56,073 bases of DNA from Arsukibacterium sp. (GTDB taxonomy: Bacteria > Pseudomonadota > Gammaproteobacteria > Enterobacterales > Alteromonadaceae): contig NZ_JAGYIM010000017.1 in the NCBI RefSeq assembly GCF_018402695.1, forward strand, positions 1-56,073, read 5' to 3'. The notes beneath the pieces are model-generated. The model made no database searches and was not told where the DNA came from. It saw only the letters and a list, made by a program, of their open reading frames with translations. Made by a program: the position numbers and the translations under genes. Positions 44,590 to 52,465 of this stretch are shown here, piece after piece (the first letter of the stretch is position 1; the number at the start of each line of letters is the position of its first letter).

Positions 44590-44883
44590 CACGGCGCATA
44601 TTTCTGCCTTTGTGTGCTTTGGTACATTAACCCAGATTGTGGCGTTTGACAGCTTAGCGTGACGCCCAATCCGGAAGCTACAACACTGACAATTTGTTTA
44701 AACCAGTCGGAGTGACCCCATTTCCTCGGAGTAGGAGCTTTGAAACCTTTTACTTCATTGTCCCAGTAACTTCAGCCGCCTCTCGATAAATGTATTGATA
44801 CATGGGCTTGCCGCCGCTTGCTAGCACGACAAACATTTCACCGTTTTCCTGTATCTCAATTTTGATATTTCTTCGATTTCCAT
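44590..44883 (-). pseudogene. Cassette 14: soluble protein with several indels
   Basis: ATG at 44883 (MEIEE), then after a shift NIKIEIQENGEMFVVLASGG, KPMYQYIYREAAEV, then after a second shift WDNEVKGFKAPTPRKWGHSD and WFKQIVSVVASGLGVTL. The pieces read as one small globular protein of a type seen in other cassette arrays (a Y-Q-Y-x-Y-R-E-A block). The 3' end is uncertain. Function unknown. Confidence 0.5.
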
Positions 44884-44889
44884 AGTGAC

Positions 44890-44946
44890 ACTTAACGCTC
44901 AAGTGCAGCTGCGCGGTACGCGTCGGCTGGCTTTTGCTTGTTAGCA
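44890..44946 (-). repeat. attC 15 (short type)
   Basis: Cores ACTTAAC and GTTAGCA; nearly identical to attC 9. Confidence 0.9.
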
Positions 44947-45225
44947 GCCAAAACCGGACTTGCGCGGCTTGCCGCACTGGCAAACCCGAACAACGGCACG
45001 GCTGCTTTTAATTAAAAACCTACACCGGCCAGCTGCGATACGGCGAGAGCTCAACCGGAACCTGTAAAACAGTTTAAGCGAAGCCAAGAAGAACAACGCT
45101 ACCGCCACCACCGTTTGCAGCAAACCCACAAACTGGCGACCTTTGACTTTGTGGCGCCGCTAAGAAAACTAAACGCGAGCAAAGCCGGAATAAAACTACT
45201 GACCAAAACAGTTAAACCCGAACAC
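44941..45225 (-). pseudogene. Cassette 15: membrane protein remnant, frameshifted
   Basis: One frame gives GLTVLVSSFIPALLAFSFLS and GATKSKVASLWV; the next gives LLQTVVAVALFFLASLKLFY, RFRLSSRRIAAG and ends KPRKSGFGC at the attC. Two membrane helices in adjacent frames suggest one broken gene of about 95 codons. The start is not clear. Higher GC than the neighbours. Confidence 0.4.
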
Positions 45226-45226
45226 C

Positions 45227-45329
45227 TGCTAACGCCCGGCTCACCGGGTAAATTTTGATGGCGGCTTTTGTGCGGCTTTATGCACAAAAGATGACGGCGG
45301 AAATTTATCCGGTGCAGCCATTGTTATCA
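45227..45329 (-). repeat. attC 16 (long type)
   Basis: 103 bases; cores TGCTAAC and GTTATCA; inner arms around TTTGTGCGGCTTTATGCACAAAA. Twin of attC 26. Confidence 0.92.
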
Positions 45330-45591
45330 GCTTTCCATGCTTTGCATATGGCACATACTTCCCTGTGCTGTCCAATCTTATGCCTCCGTCAGCAATAGCT
45401 TCAAGAAGCTTCCGCGAGACATTTTCCTCGCCTATTGATGCGATTTGCTGCTCCACTTTGGCAAGCAACAACGACCTCTCGACTTCAGCTCTAGCAGGAT
45501 CATGGCCTACTCAGGCAATTCCCTTGTCATTATAGATCGCGAGCTCTTCAACCAGAGAAGCCAATCTTCTTCTTTTCAGCCATTCGATCAT
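45324..45591 (-). pseudogene. Cassette 16: damaged twin of cassette 26
   Basis: Nearly the same sequence as 53018-53284. An inserted T and a lost C around 45510 turn the TGG-AGT of the intact twin into TGA-GTA, a stop after about residue 27. An extra base at the 3' end moves the normal stop out of frame, so the downstream frame runs into the attC. The intact twin tells what it was: an 88-residue soluble helical protein. Confidence 0.85.
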
Positions 45592-45601
45592 CGTCTAGTC
45601 G

Positions 45602-45675
45602 CTATAACGCAAAGCACACGGGCGACGAGCCGCGCAGCGGTTGGCGTCCCAGCGCCCAACGGGAGCGAGTGATGC
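45602..45675 (-). repeat. attC 17, left part (split by IS1111-type copy B)
   Basis: Core CTATAAC; body up to AGTGATGC, where copy B begins. Type shared with attC 3, 8 and 20. Confidence 0.88.
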
Positions 45676-45762
45676 AATAACATGGACTCCCCCTCACTAT
45701 CCGGCATCGATGTGCCAAACTGAGAGCGTCAAAACAAACAGTCACAAGTGAGGGGAAGTCGC

Positions 45763-46804
45763 ATGGAACAGTCTATACGTTGTGGGGTTGATATTGCAAA
45801 GCTGGTGTTTCAAATTCATGGCGTTAATGCTAAATCCGGTGAAACATCGATGGTAAAGAAGTTAGCCAGAGGCGAAATGCTGCGCTTTTATGCCAATAAA
45901 CCACCGATGCTCATTGGTATTGAAGCCTGTGGTGGCGCACATTATTGGGCGCGTGAACTCACTAAACTAGGCCATACGGTAAAGCTGATGACACCGCAAT
46001 ATGTCGCACCTTACCGCCAGTGGCGGTAAAAACGATGCCAATGATGCCGAAGCCATTTGCGAAGCGTTGACCAGGCCCAATATGCGCTTTGTAGCAGTTA
46101 AATCAGAATCACAACAAGCAGTATTAGTCATGCATCGTATGCGTGACCAATGGGTGCGTGAGCGCACTTCACTGATGAACCAAATCCGCAGCTACCTGCA
46201 CGAATTTGGTATCGTAATTAATCAGGGCCGTGCAGCGTTAGCCAAGACATTACCCTTGGTGGCTGAATCGGAAACCTTGCCACTGCTGTTTCGCCAAAGC
46301 ATTGCGGATTTAGCTGATAGGCTGACTGATTTGGAGACGCGGATTACTGCACTTAACAAACGGATTGAAAGCTGGAGTAAGCAAGATAGCACAGCAAAAG
46401 CACTACTCGAGGTCTGTGGTGTCGGTAGCGTTACCGCCAGTGCAGCAGTAGCAACGGTCGGCGATGTGTCAGTATTTAAAAACGGCCGGCAATTTGCCGC
46501 CTGGCTCGGTTTAGTACCAAGACAGAATTCATCGGGTGGTAAAACACAGCTCGGAGCCATTACCAAACGTGGCGACCGTTATTTGCGAACACTGCTGGTG
46601 CAAGGCGCCCGAACAGTAATGCTGGCAGCGAGCAGAGCTCAAAAATCCACACAAACGACACCGATGTTTGAATGGATTTATAAGCTGCAAGAGCGACGGC
46701 CAAACAATGTCGTGGCAGTCGCTATCGCCGCAAAACAGGCCAGAATGCTCTGGGCAATTATGGCAAAACAGCAGCGGCAAGATGCGCAAGGCTTATCAAC
46801 ATGA
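45763..46804 (+). pseudogene. IS110/IS1111 transposase, copy B, one-base insertion
   Basis: An extra A near 46019 (CCGCCAGTGGCGG against CCGCCGTGGCGG in copies A, C and D) breaks the frame after VAPYR, just before the DANDAEAI block. The rest, through LGLVPRQNSSGGKTQLGAIT and the end QDAQGLST, is open in the next frame. Copies A and B differ by only a few bases besides their indels, so both lesions are young or technical. Confidence 0.92.
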
Positions 46805-47066
46805 TGTAGCAATACAATGTAGTAAAACAGTAAGTTAACGACAACTCTCAACCAAAGAATTGCACTACAAAGCGGATAAAACAAAGCGGCAACGACCGTG
46901 CACAGGAAGGGCCTGATAACAATCCCGGTATTCATTACCGTTGATGCGATGAGGCACCTGTGCGCGAAAGTTATCAGGGCTGGAGCATGGCTAACACCAT
47001 GAAACTCACGAGCCGAATAGACGTATGCAGTCATTCACCGCCAAGTTTGATCACTTTGTTCTTGCA
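46805..47066 (+). ncRNA. Predicted bridge RNA / seekRNA, copy B
   Basis: Same fold as copy A: guide TAACAATCC (46917-46925), hairpin CGGTA/TACCG, guide TGATGCG (46942-46948). Against its target TGATGC-GTATTGTTA the left guide matches 7 of 7 and the right guide pairs at 8 of 9. Confidence 0.7.
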
Positions 47067-47087
47067 ATAGAGGGGGAGTCCATAGAC

Positions 47088-47099
47088 GTATTGTTAGGC
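47088..47099 (-). repeat. attC 17, right part
   Basis: GTATTGTTAGGC with core GTTAGGC, completing attC 17. Confidence 0.88.
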
Positions 47100-47540
47100 A
47101 TTTTTTACACCTAAAACTAACCACTGCTGCCATGAACCTAGAGCAAACAGGCCGCCAATAAACAAACATATACCAGAACTAATTACCCAAAACGTCAGAC
47201 TATTTTCTGGGAACATCGGCATTAACCCGACGAAGGAAACGCCACGAATTAAAAATATACTGGCAATGAGGATTAGCGCCAATTTTGTAAGCGGTAAACG
47301 TTTAATTGCGCCTGCGCCCGACAGACCGTAAAGCGCCCAAACCAGAAGTACCAAGACGATAACAGAAGTAACGATTGTTGGGTACCAAAGCCCTTGCTCT
47401 GCCATTTGGGCCATCTGCTCACCTGCACCAAAGAATCGATACCAATCGCCTCCGAAAACAATACAGCCAAGATGAGCAAGTGCGGCAGCAAAACAACATA
47501 TTGCCGCAGCCAGTAAATACTTGTTACTTGAAGCGTGCAT
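47094..47540 (-). CDS. Cassette 17: four-helix membrane protein
   Basis: 148 residues from the ATG at 47540, which has a strong AGGAGGA site; an upstream frame extension lies in the attC. Helices: KYLLAAAICCFAAALAHLGC, TIVTSVIVLVLLVWALYGLS, LTKLALILIASIFLIRGVSF, FWVISSGICLFIGGLFALGS. Resembles unnamed small integral membrane proteins common in Alteromonadales and Vibrio cassettes. Function unknown. Confidence 0.75.
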   Translation of the reverse strand: MHASSNKYLLAAAICCFAAALAHLGCIVFGGDWYRFFGAGEQMAQMAEQGLWYPTIVTSVIVLVLLVWALYGLSGAGAIKRLPLTKLALILIASIFLIRGVSFVGLMPMFPENSLTFWVISSGICLFIGGLFALGSWQQWLVLGVKNA

Positions 47541-47555
47541 CTTTCCTCCTTGAAT

Positions 47556-47642
47556 GCCTAACGCTCGCAGCACAGGCCGAAAACCGCGCAGCGGTTGAGG
47601 TCCAGGCCATGCAATGGCCGTTTGTGACTGCGCTTGTTAAAC
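47556..47642 (-). repeat. attC 18
   Basis: Cores GCCTAAC and GTTAAAC; same type as attC 25 (GCTCGCAGCACAGGCCGAAA). Confidence 0.92.
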
Positions 47643-47963
47643 TGTAATTGTATAACCACTTACCGTTGCTCCAAAGTAACTAAATGCTAAGACTAACTGC
47701 CAGACACCAGAGATCCGAAAATGCAGCCAATTTTTGTTACCACTTTTTTTCAGTACATAAGACTTATACACGAAATATGTGCCTATAAAGCTATAAGGAG
47801 CACTGAAAAACACTGACAATATATAAAATGGAAACCCTAGTATAAAAAGAAACTTAAAACTCGAAAAGAATGCGCTATCGTACAGCGGTCCTACAGTACA
47901 CATATAGCCAAGAAAACCAAATGTAGCCAAAACGGGAAATATGTATAGGAGAAATCTTGTCAA
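47637..47963 (-). CDS. Cassette 18: membrane protein, unknown
   Basis: 108 residues from a TTG start. Helices: LLYIFPVLATFGFLGYMC, FLFILGFPFYILSVFFSAPY and, at the end, ISGVWQLVLAFSYFGATVSG. No family recognised. Confidence 0.65.
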   Translation of the reverse strand: MTRFLLYIFPVLATFGFLGYMCTVGPLYDSAFFSSFKFLFILGFPFYILSVFFSAPYSFIGTYFVYKSYVLKKSGNKNWLHFRISGVWQLVLAFSYFGATVSGYTITV

Positions 47964-47979
47964 AATTACACCGTAAGAA

Positions 47980-48063
47980 GTTTAACGCAAAGCTTTGGGG
48001 CGGCTGGAGCGCAGCGTAAGCCGTCCCAGCCACGATAGTGGCGACAATAGCGTCTTGTTAAGT
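47980..48063 (-). repeat. attC 19
   Basis: Cores GTTTAAC and GTTAAGT; same type as attC 28 (CAAAGCTTTGGGGCGGCTGG). Confidence 0.92.
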
Positions 48064-48079
48064 GTTTTTGCGCCGGTCA

Positions 48080-48286
48080 TTATTTAAACCTTGGTGAACA
48101 ATACTGACATAGCCCGCGATCATCTAATTCCATTACTGGGAACATACTCTCAAAATTAACTTTTGGGATATTTTCTGGTGTTACTGGATCTCTCCCATAC
48201 TGCCCACACGCACCACACTGCCTTATCCATTTTTTTGTTCTCGGATCGCGCAAGAACCATTCCTGAGTTTTGGTTTCAGTTCTCAT
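48080..48286 (-). CDS. Cassette 19: small four-cysteine (zinc-site) protein
   Basis: 68 residues from the ATG at 48286. Two C-x-x-C pairs, RQCGACGQYGRD and LCQYCSPRF, about 40 residues apart suggest one zinc knuckle. The N-terminus (WFLRDPRTKKWIRQC) is basic and aromatic. No known function. Confidence 0.65.
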   Translation of the reverse strand: MRTETKTQEWFLRDPRTKKWIRQCGACGQYGRDPVTPENIPKVNFESMFPVMELDDRGLCQYCSPRFK

Positions 48287-48290
48287 AGAC

Positions 48291-48377
48291 ACTTAACGCA
48301 TAGCACATGGGCGGCGAGCCGCGCAGCGGGTTGGCGTCCCAGCGACCGAAGGGAGCGAATGATGCGCATTGTTATGC
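48291..48377 (-). repeat. attC 20
   Basis: Cores ACTTAAC and GTTATGC; intact example of the type occupied by copy B at attC 17 (GAATGATGCGCATTGTTATG). Confidence 0.92.
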
Positions 48378-48677
48378 CGTTTCACTTTGCTTCCTTAATA
48401 TAGAATTTGAAATAGCTGGTATAGCAAAACCACCAAAAACTAATAGTAATACCGACACAATGATACCAGCTTCAAAAATCAGGCTGTTATTAACAAATTC
48501 CCACCCGAGAAACAAAGGTGCGAACCATGGGAAAATAATCATCGCGACATAGATTAAAAGAACACGTATTTTCCAGCTGCGGCTCCCATTACCTTTGATA
48601 AACCAAATCGTGTTGATCAAAATCGATAACAGCAAGACTGGTAAAAGAGCAATTATTCCTGCGCCACCATAAGTCAT
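48372..48677 (-). CDS. Cassette 20: three-helix membrane protein
   Basis: 101 residues. Helices: IIALLPVLLLSILINTIWFI, VLLIYVAMIIFPWFAPLFLG, AGIIVSVLLLVFGGFAIPAI; basic ends (SWKIR, SILRKQ). Unknown function. The stop lies inside attC 20. Confidence 0.7.
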   Translation of the reverse strand: MTYGGAGIIALLPVLLLSILINTIWFIKGNGSRSWKIRVLLIYVAMIIFPWFAPLFLGWEFVNNSLIFEAGIIVSVLLLVFGGFAIPAISNSILRKQSETA

Positions 48678-48701
48678 ATCAGAGCCTTAACCAGCTAAAC
48701 G

Positions 48702-48779
48702 GCATAACGTAGAGCTTTGCGGCAATTTTGTAGCCGCGAAGCGGTGGAGAAATTGTCCGACAAAAGCGACTGGTTAAAT
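48702..48779 (-). repeat. attC 21
   Basis: Cores GCATAAC and GTTAAAT; arms GGCAATTTT / AAATTGTCC. Confidence 0.88.
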
Positions 48780-48783
48780 GTCA

Positions 48784-48996
48784 TCACTTCGTCGCAAACA
48801 TGTATATAAGCCAAGCTGCCACTGACAATCCCAGAGCCCAAATCACTATCTGATGAATTTTTGGCTTGCGAAAGGTTTCGGGCCAATTACCGTCCGGGTT
48901 ATTGGATCCACCAGGGGAGTCATCCTCCACTTTCGCGATCAGGCCATTAAGGAGCACGGCTATAGCGATAACAGCGATTACCCCGACTAACTCCAT
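48784..48996 (-). CDS. Cassette 21: two-helix membrane protein
   Basis: 70 residues. N-terminal helix ELVGVIAVIAIAVLLNGLIA, an acidic loop (KVEDDSPGGSNNPDGNWPE) and a C-terminal helix IVIWALGLSVAAWLIYMF. Unknown. Confidence 0.65.
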   Translation of the reverse strand: MELVGVIAVIAIAVLLNGLIAKVEDDSPGGSNNPDGNWPETFRKPKIHQIVIWALGLSVAAWLIYMFATK

Positions 48997-49011
48997 GCTT
49001 CAGTCCTGTAC

Positions 49012-49092
49012 ATTTAACGCCCGCCACAAACGCGAGCAACTTGTTGCGAGTCGAGCGCCCAAAGGGCGCGTTTTTGATGGCGCTTGTTATAC
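49012..49092 (-). repeat. attC 22
   Basis: Cores ATTTAAC and GTTATAC; intact copy of the type split by the IS1182-like element at attC 5. Confidence 0.92.
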
Positions 49093-49581
49093 AACTTTAA
49101 CACCATGCTCCCCAATAAGTTCTTGTAAAACATCTTTTTTAATCTTTGTAAGAAAAGCAAACTCTCTGAAGTTTGTCCCTACGTTTGATTTGAAATCAAT
49201 AAGAGTACCAATAGGGCCAAGATTATAAGGTCTAATTTCGGCTAGAGATGCCAGTGCTAAGTGATCAGGGAAAAAGCCATAGCTATAAAGTGTCAATTTT
49301 TCTTTGGATAGAACAAAAACAGGCATAGTTAAAGCTTTAATAGTCAGTAGCCACAATAAGCATCCTACGCCTGAGAGCAAGAATACTGTTACCGTCGGTT
49401 CGATATTTAAAATAGAGATCAGGAAATATTCCTTTTCCGCTCCCCAACGATTGCCACGAGCATCTAAAAAAAAAGCAAAAGCATATGCGCCAAAGGGAAC
49501 GGCAGGAACCAGCCAAATATGCAGAAAAATAGATTTAATGAGTGAAATCTTTTCTGTTTTTCCATTTCGCCAGATTTTCAC
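49087..49581 (-). CDS. Cassette 22: membrane protein with soluble C-terminal domain
   Basis: 164 residues from GTG. Two helices (IFLHIWLVPAVPFGAYAFAF and VTVFLLSGVGCLLWLLTIKA), then a beta-rich soluble part (MPVFVLSKEKLTLYSYGFFP, LASLAEIRPYNL, TNFREFAFLTKI) resembling a small PH-like domain. Unknown function. Confidence 0.7.
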   Translation of the reverse strand: MKIWRNGKTEKISLIKSIFLHIWLVPAVPFGAYAFAFFLDARGNRWGAEKEYFLISILNIEPTVTVFLLSGVGCLLWLLTIKALTMPVFVLSKEKLTLYSYGFFPDHLALASLAEIRPYNLGPIGTLIDFKSNVGTNFREFAFLTKIKKDVLQELIGEHGVKVV

Positions 49582-49597
49582 AAGTCTTCCTTAAGTT

Positions 49598-49684
49598 GTA
49601 TAACGCTTTGCTAATTGGCTGCCGCAGCGTAGCGTAGGCAGTCCAGTGGAGGCCACGCTTTTCGTGGCCGGAACGAAATTAAGC
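49598..49684 (-). repeat. attC 23, left part (split by IS1111-type copy C)
   Basis: Core GTATAAC; body up to ATTAAGC, where copy C begins. Related in its outer part to attC 29. Confidence 0.85.
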
Positions 49685-49771
49685 AATAACATGGACTCCC
49701 CCTTACCATCCGGCATCGATGTGCCACACTGAGAGCGTCAAAACAAACAGTCACAGGTAAGGGGAAGTCGC

Positions 49772-50812
49772 ATGAATCATTCTATACGGTGCGGGATAGA
49801 TATTGCAAAGCTCGTGTTTCAAATTCATGGCGTTAATGCTAAATCCGGTGAAACAGTGATGGTCAAAAAGTTAGCCCGGCACGAAATGTTGCGTTATTTC
49901 GCAAATAAACCACCGATGCTCATTGGTATTGAAGCCTGTGGTGGCGCACATTATTGGGCGCGAGAACTGACTAAGCTCGGTCATGAAGTAAAGCTCATGA
50001 CACCGCAGTATGTTGCGCCTTACCGGCGTGGCGGTAAAAACGATGCCAATGATGCCGAAGCCATTTGCGAAGCCTTAGCCAGGCCGAATATGCGCTTTGT
50101 CGCTGTTAAATCAGAGTCACAACAAGCGGTACTGGTGATGCACCGCATGCGTGAGCAATGGGTGCGCGAACGCACCTCACTGATGAACCAAATCCGCAGC
50201 TACCTGCATGAGTTTGGCATTGTGATTAATCAGGGCCGTGCAGCGTTGGCCAAGACATTACCCTTGGTGGCTGAATCAGAAACCTTGCCGCTGCTGTTTC
50301 GCCAAAGCATCGCGGATTTAGCTGATAGGCTGACCGATTTAGAGACGCGCATTGATACGTTAAACAAACGGATTGAAAGCTGGAGTAAGCAGGACAACAC
50401 GGCTCAAGCGTTGTTAGCCCTATGTGGGGTTGGCAGTATTACTGCCAGTGCCGCTGTTGCCACTGCGGGTGATGTGTCAGTATTTAAAAACGGCAGGCAA
50501 TTTGCCGCCTGGCTAGGTTTAGTGCCCAAGCAAAATTCATCCGGTGGTAAAACAATACTTGGCGCTATTACCAAACGCGGTGACCGCTATTTGCGAACAC
50601 TCTTGGTTCAGGGCGCCAGAACCGTGATGCTGGCAGCCAGCAGAGCGCAAAAATCCACCCAAACCAATCCGATGTTTGATTGGATTTACGCCTTGCAGGA
50701 ACGACGGCCCAATAATGTTGTTGCAGTGGCTATCGCGGCCAAACAAGCCAGAATGCTGTGGGCCATAATGGCAAAACAGCAACGGCAAGCGCAAACAGGT
50801 TTAGCAACATGA
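49772..50812 (+). CDS. IS110/IS1111 transposase, copy C, intact
   Basis: 346 residues. DEDD RuvC-like N-terminal domain: CGIDIAKLVFQIHGV with the first Asp, IGIEACGGAHYWAREL with the Glu, KNDANDAEAICEAL with the last Asps. Central helices (MNQIRSYLHEFGIVINQGRA) lead to the C-terminal domain with LCGVGSITASAAVATAGD and LGLVPKQNSSGGK, where the catalytic Ser is expected. IS110-type enzymes insert through an RNA that bridges donor and target. This copy could serve in trans for broken copies A and B. Confidence 0.96.
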   Translation: MNHSIRCGIDIAKLVFQIHGVNAKSGETVMVKKLARHEMLRYFANKPPMLIGIEACGGAHYWARELTKLGHEVKLMTPQYVAPYRRGGKNDANDAEAICEALARPNMRFVAVKSESQQAVLVMHRMREQWVRERTSLMNQIRSYLHEFGIVINQGRAALAKTLPLVAESETLPLLFRQSIADLADRLTDLETRIDTLNKRIESWSKQDNTAQALLALCGVGSITASAAVATAGDVSVFKNGRQFAAWLGLVPKQNSSGGKTILGAITKRGDRYLRTLLVQGARTVMLAASRAQKSTQTNPMFDWIYALQERRPNNVVAVAIAAKQARMLWAIMAKQQRQAQTGLAT

Positions 50813-51075
50813 TGTAGCAATATATAGCGGTAAAATAGTAAGTTAACGACAACTCTCAACCAAAGAATTGCACTACAAAGCGGATAAAACAAAGCGGCAA
50901 CGACCGTGCACAGGAAAGGCCTGATAACAAGTTAGGTACAGCAGTACCGTTTGAGCGATGAGGCACCTGTGCGCGAAAGTTATCAGGGCTGGAGCATGGT
51001 TGACACCATGAAACTCAAGAGCCGAATAGACGTATGCAGTCATTCACCGCCACGTTTGATCACTTTGTGCTTGCA
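50813..51075 (+). ncRNA. Predicted bridge RNA / seekRNA, copy C, with changed guides
   Basis: Same outer stem (GCCT/AGGC) and tail as copies A and B, but the guide segment differs: TAACAAGT (50925-50932), hairpin GGTAC/GTACC, TTGAGCG (50951-50957). TAACAAGT is the exact complement of ACTTGTTA in its own target (8 of 8) and would mispair with the targets of copies A and B. TTGAGCG matches TTAAGC-G with one G-T wobble. The donor-side segment (GTTAT, ATAGAC) is unchanged. Confidence 0.75.
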
Positions 51076-51096
51076 ATAGAGGGGGAGTCCATAGAG

Positions 51097-51109
51097 GCAC
51101 TTGTTAGGC
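51097..51109 (-). repeat. attC 23, right part
   Basis: GCACTTGTTAGGC with core GTTAGGC, completing attC 23. Confidence 0.88.
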
Positions 51110-51637
51110 ATTTTCTGGCACCGAATAAACAGCAAATATTCGACACGGCCCAGGTTCACAGCCATCGAAGGCTTTGTTTTCTAAATGAGCTTTGGCTTCC
51201 TCAAGGCTGGACAGAAGACAATGCTTGTTGACTTTAAGCTCTTGCGCCATGTGGTTACATGAAAGATAAGAGCATTCTGGCGCATTTCCATTGTAGAGAG
51301 ACACTACATCAAACCCTTCAAGCACCTTTTCCCTTGGCACCTTCACATTAGTTTCGAATGACTTCTCTGGTTCAAATTCTTCCCATTCCGGTTCATCTTC
51401 ATAGCATTGATATTCATACACCTCGTAATAGAACATTCTTGTTCCGGACATATCAATGCCGTGCTCTTTGGCCAGATCATTTATTACTTCTGGTGAGTCA
51501 AATAACCAATAGCCGTTGTGTTTCCAGAATTCGATGTAATCGGCAAAATCCTTTGATGTACAGTTGCTGACAGAATACAAATCTTTAACTTGATCGGTAT
51601 TGAGCCATTCAGGTTTCAATTCAACTCTTTTTGCCAT
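51104..51637 (-). CDS. Cassette 23: conserved cassette protein of unknown function
   Basis: 177 residues from the ATG at 51637 (MAKRVELKPEWL, the start I recall for this family in Vibrio arrays; an upstream ATG adds six residues). Blocks: FADYIEFWKHNGYWLFDSPE, PECSYLSCNHMAQELKVNKH, KAFDGCEPGPCRIFAVYSV. Conserved cysteines and aromatics suggest a folded soluble protein. No function is known to me. Confidence 0.75.
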   Translation of the reverse strand: MAKRVELKPEWLNTDQVKDLYSVSNCTSKDFADYIEFWKHNGYWLFDSPEVINDLAKEHGIDMSGTRMFYYEVYEYQCYEDEPEWEEFEPEKSFETNVKVPREKVLEGFDVVSLYNGNAPECSYLSCNHMAQELKVNKHCLLSSLEEAKAHLENKAFDGCEPGPCRIFAVYSVPENA

Positions 51638-51662
51638 GTATCCAACTGGAATCATATGTATT

Positions 51663-51740
51663 GCCTAACGCCCCGCGCATGCGCGCGAACTTGTGAGCGT
51701 CGCAGGGGCCGCAGGCCCCGAATGACGCGGATTGTTATAC
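51663..51740 (-). repeat. attC 24, intact and unoccupied target type of copy A
   Basis: Cores GCCTAAC and GTTATAC. It contains TGACGCGGATTGTTA, the same target sequence as rebuilt attC 6, but with no IS inserted. Confidence 0.92.
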
Positions 51741-52361
51741 CTGCTTTAAGCCACTTTTAAAGTGCTTGTATAATTTGTGCACCATGGGCTCAGACGCAGC
51801 CGATAGATACTTTATAAATGCTTCAGGTGAGGCAAACATTTCATCTAAGGTTGCTGAGTAACCCGGCGCAGGCGGCATTGGTATCGCGTTATAAGACCAA
51901 ACGACTTCACCTTGTCCGTTCGATAACTGGCCAGAAATGTTGAATAATGCGTTGAACTCATCAGAAAATCCGTGCTTCATACCGAGTACAACTACGTTTA
52001 GTGTAAGAACAAGCTTGTTAGGTGAGTCTTGTGTGAAAACTATTGGCAAATTATCCGATTGGACTTTATTTTTAAACTGACTGCGAACCAACTCGTTGAG
52101 ACTGATATTATTCTGTTCCATGTATTCAAGAGCGAACTCTTTAACACCTTTTCCATCTCCAGCTGACGTTGCAAAACCAACCCCAACAAACTGCACATCA
52201 ACAGTGCTAACAGAGTGCAACATCAAATTATTATCTGGATTGGACTCCAGCCTTACCGTTTTAAGACCATTAAATGTTTCAGGTTTTAATTTTACAGTCG
52301 GCACAGAAGAACAACCGGCGATAACCAGAACTAACAACGGTACAATAACTTTAAGGTTCAA
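51735..52361 (-). CDS. Cassette 24: lipoprotein, unknown
   Basis: 208 residues from a TTG at 52361 (GGGAG upstream); longer readings run through the attC. The signal peptide LKVIVPLLVLVIAGCSS has a clear lipobox. The mature protein (TVKLKPETFNGLKTVRLESN, LVLTLNVVVLGMKHGFSDEF, EMFASPEAFIKYLSAASEPM) looks like a beta-rich outer-membrane lipoprotein. Family not recognised. Confidence 0.75.
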   Translation of the reverse strand: MNLKVIVPLLVLVIAGCSSVPTVKLKPETFNGLKTVRLESNPDNNLMLHSVSTVDVQFVGVGFATSAGDGKGVKEFALEYMEQNNISLNELVRSQFKNKVQSDNLPIVFTQDSPNKLVLTLNVVVLGMKHGFSDEFNALFNISGQLSNGQGEVVWSYNAIPMPPAPGYSATLDEMFASPEAFIKYLSAASEPMVHKLYKHFKSGLKQV

Positions 52362-52378
52362 TCGTATTCTCCCAGTAG

Positions 52379-52465
52379 GTATAACGCTCGCAGCACAGGC
52401 CGAAACCCGCGCAGCGGTTGAGGTCCAGGCCACGCAGTGGCCGTTTGTGACTGCGTTTGTTATAA
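52379..52465 (-). repeat. attC 25
   Basis: Cores GTATAAC and GTTATAA; same type as attC 18. Confidence 0.92.

Larger units (their letters stand above)
45676..47087 (+). mobile_element. IS110/IS1111-type element, copy B, in attC 17
   Basis: 1412 bases, near-identical to copy A. The same 14-base subterminal repeats and no target duplication. The rejoined target reads TGATGC-GTATTGTTA. The transposase is frameshifted at a different place than in copy A. Confidence 0.92.
49685..51096 (+). mobile_element. IS110/IS1111-type element, copy C, in attC 23 (intact transposase)
   Basis: 1412 bases. About 10% diverged from copies A, B and D but with the same ends (AATAACATGGACTCCCCC... at the left, GAGGGGGAGTCCATAGA at the right). 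No target duplication; the rejoined target reads TTAAGC-GCACTTGTTA. It is the only complete copy in the window with an unbroken transposase. Confidence 0.92.
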
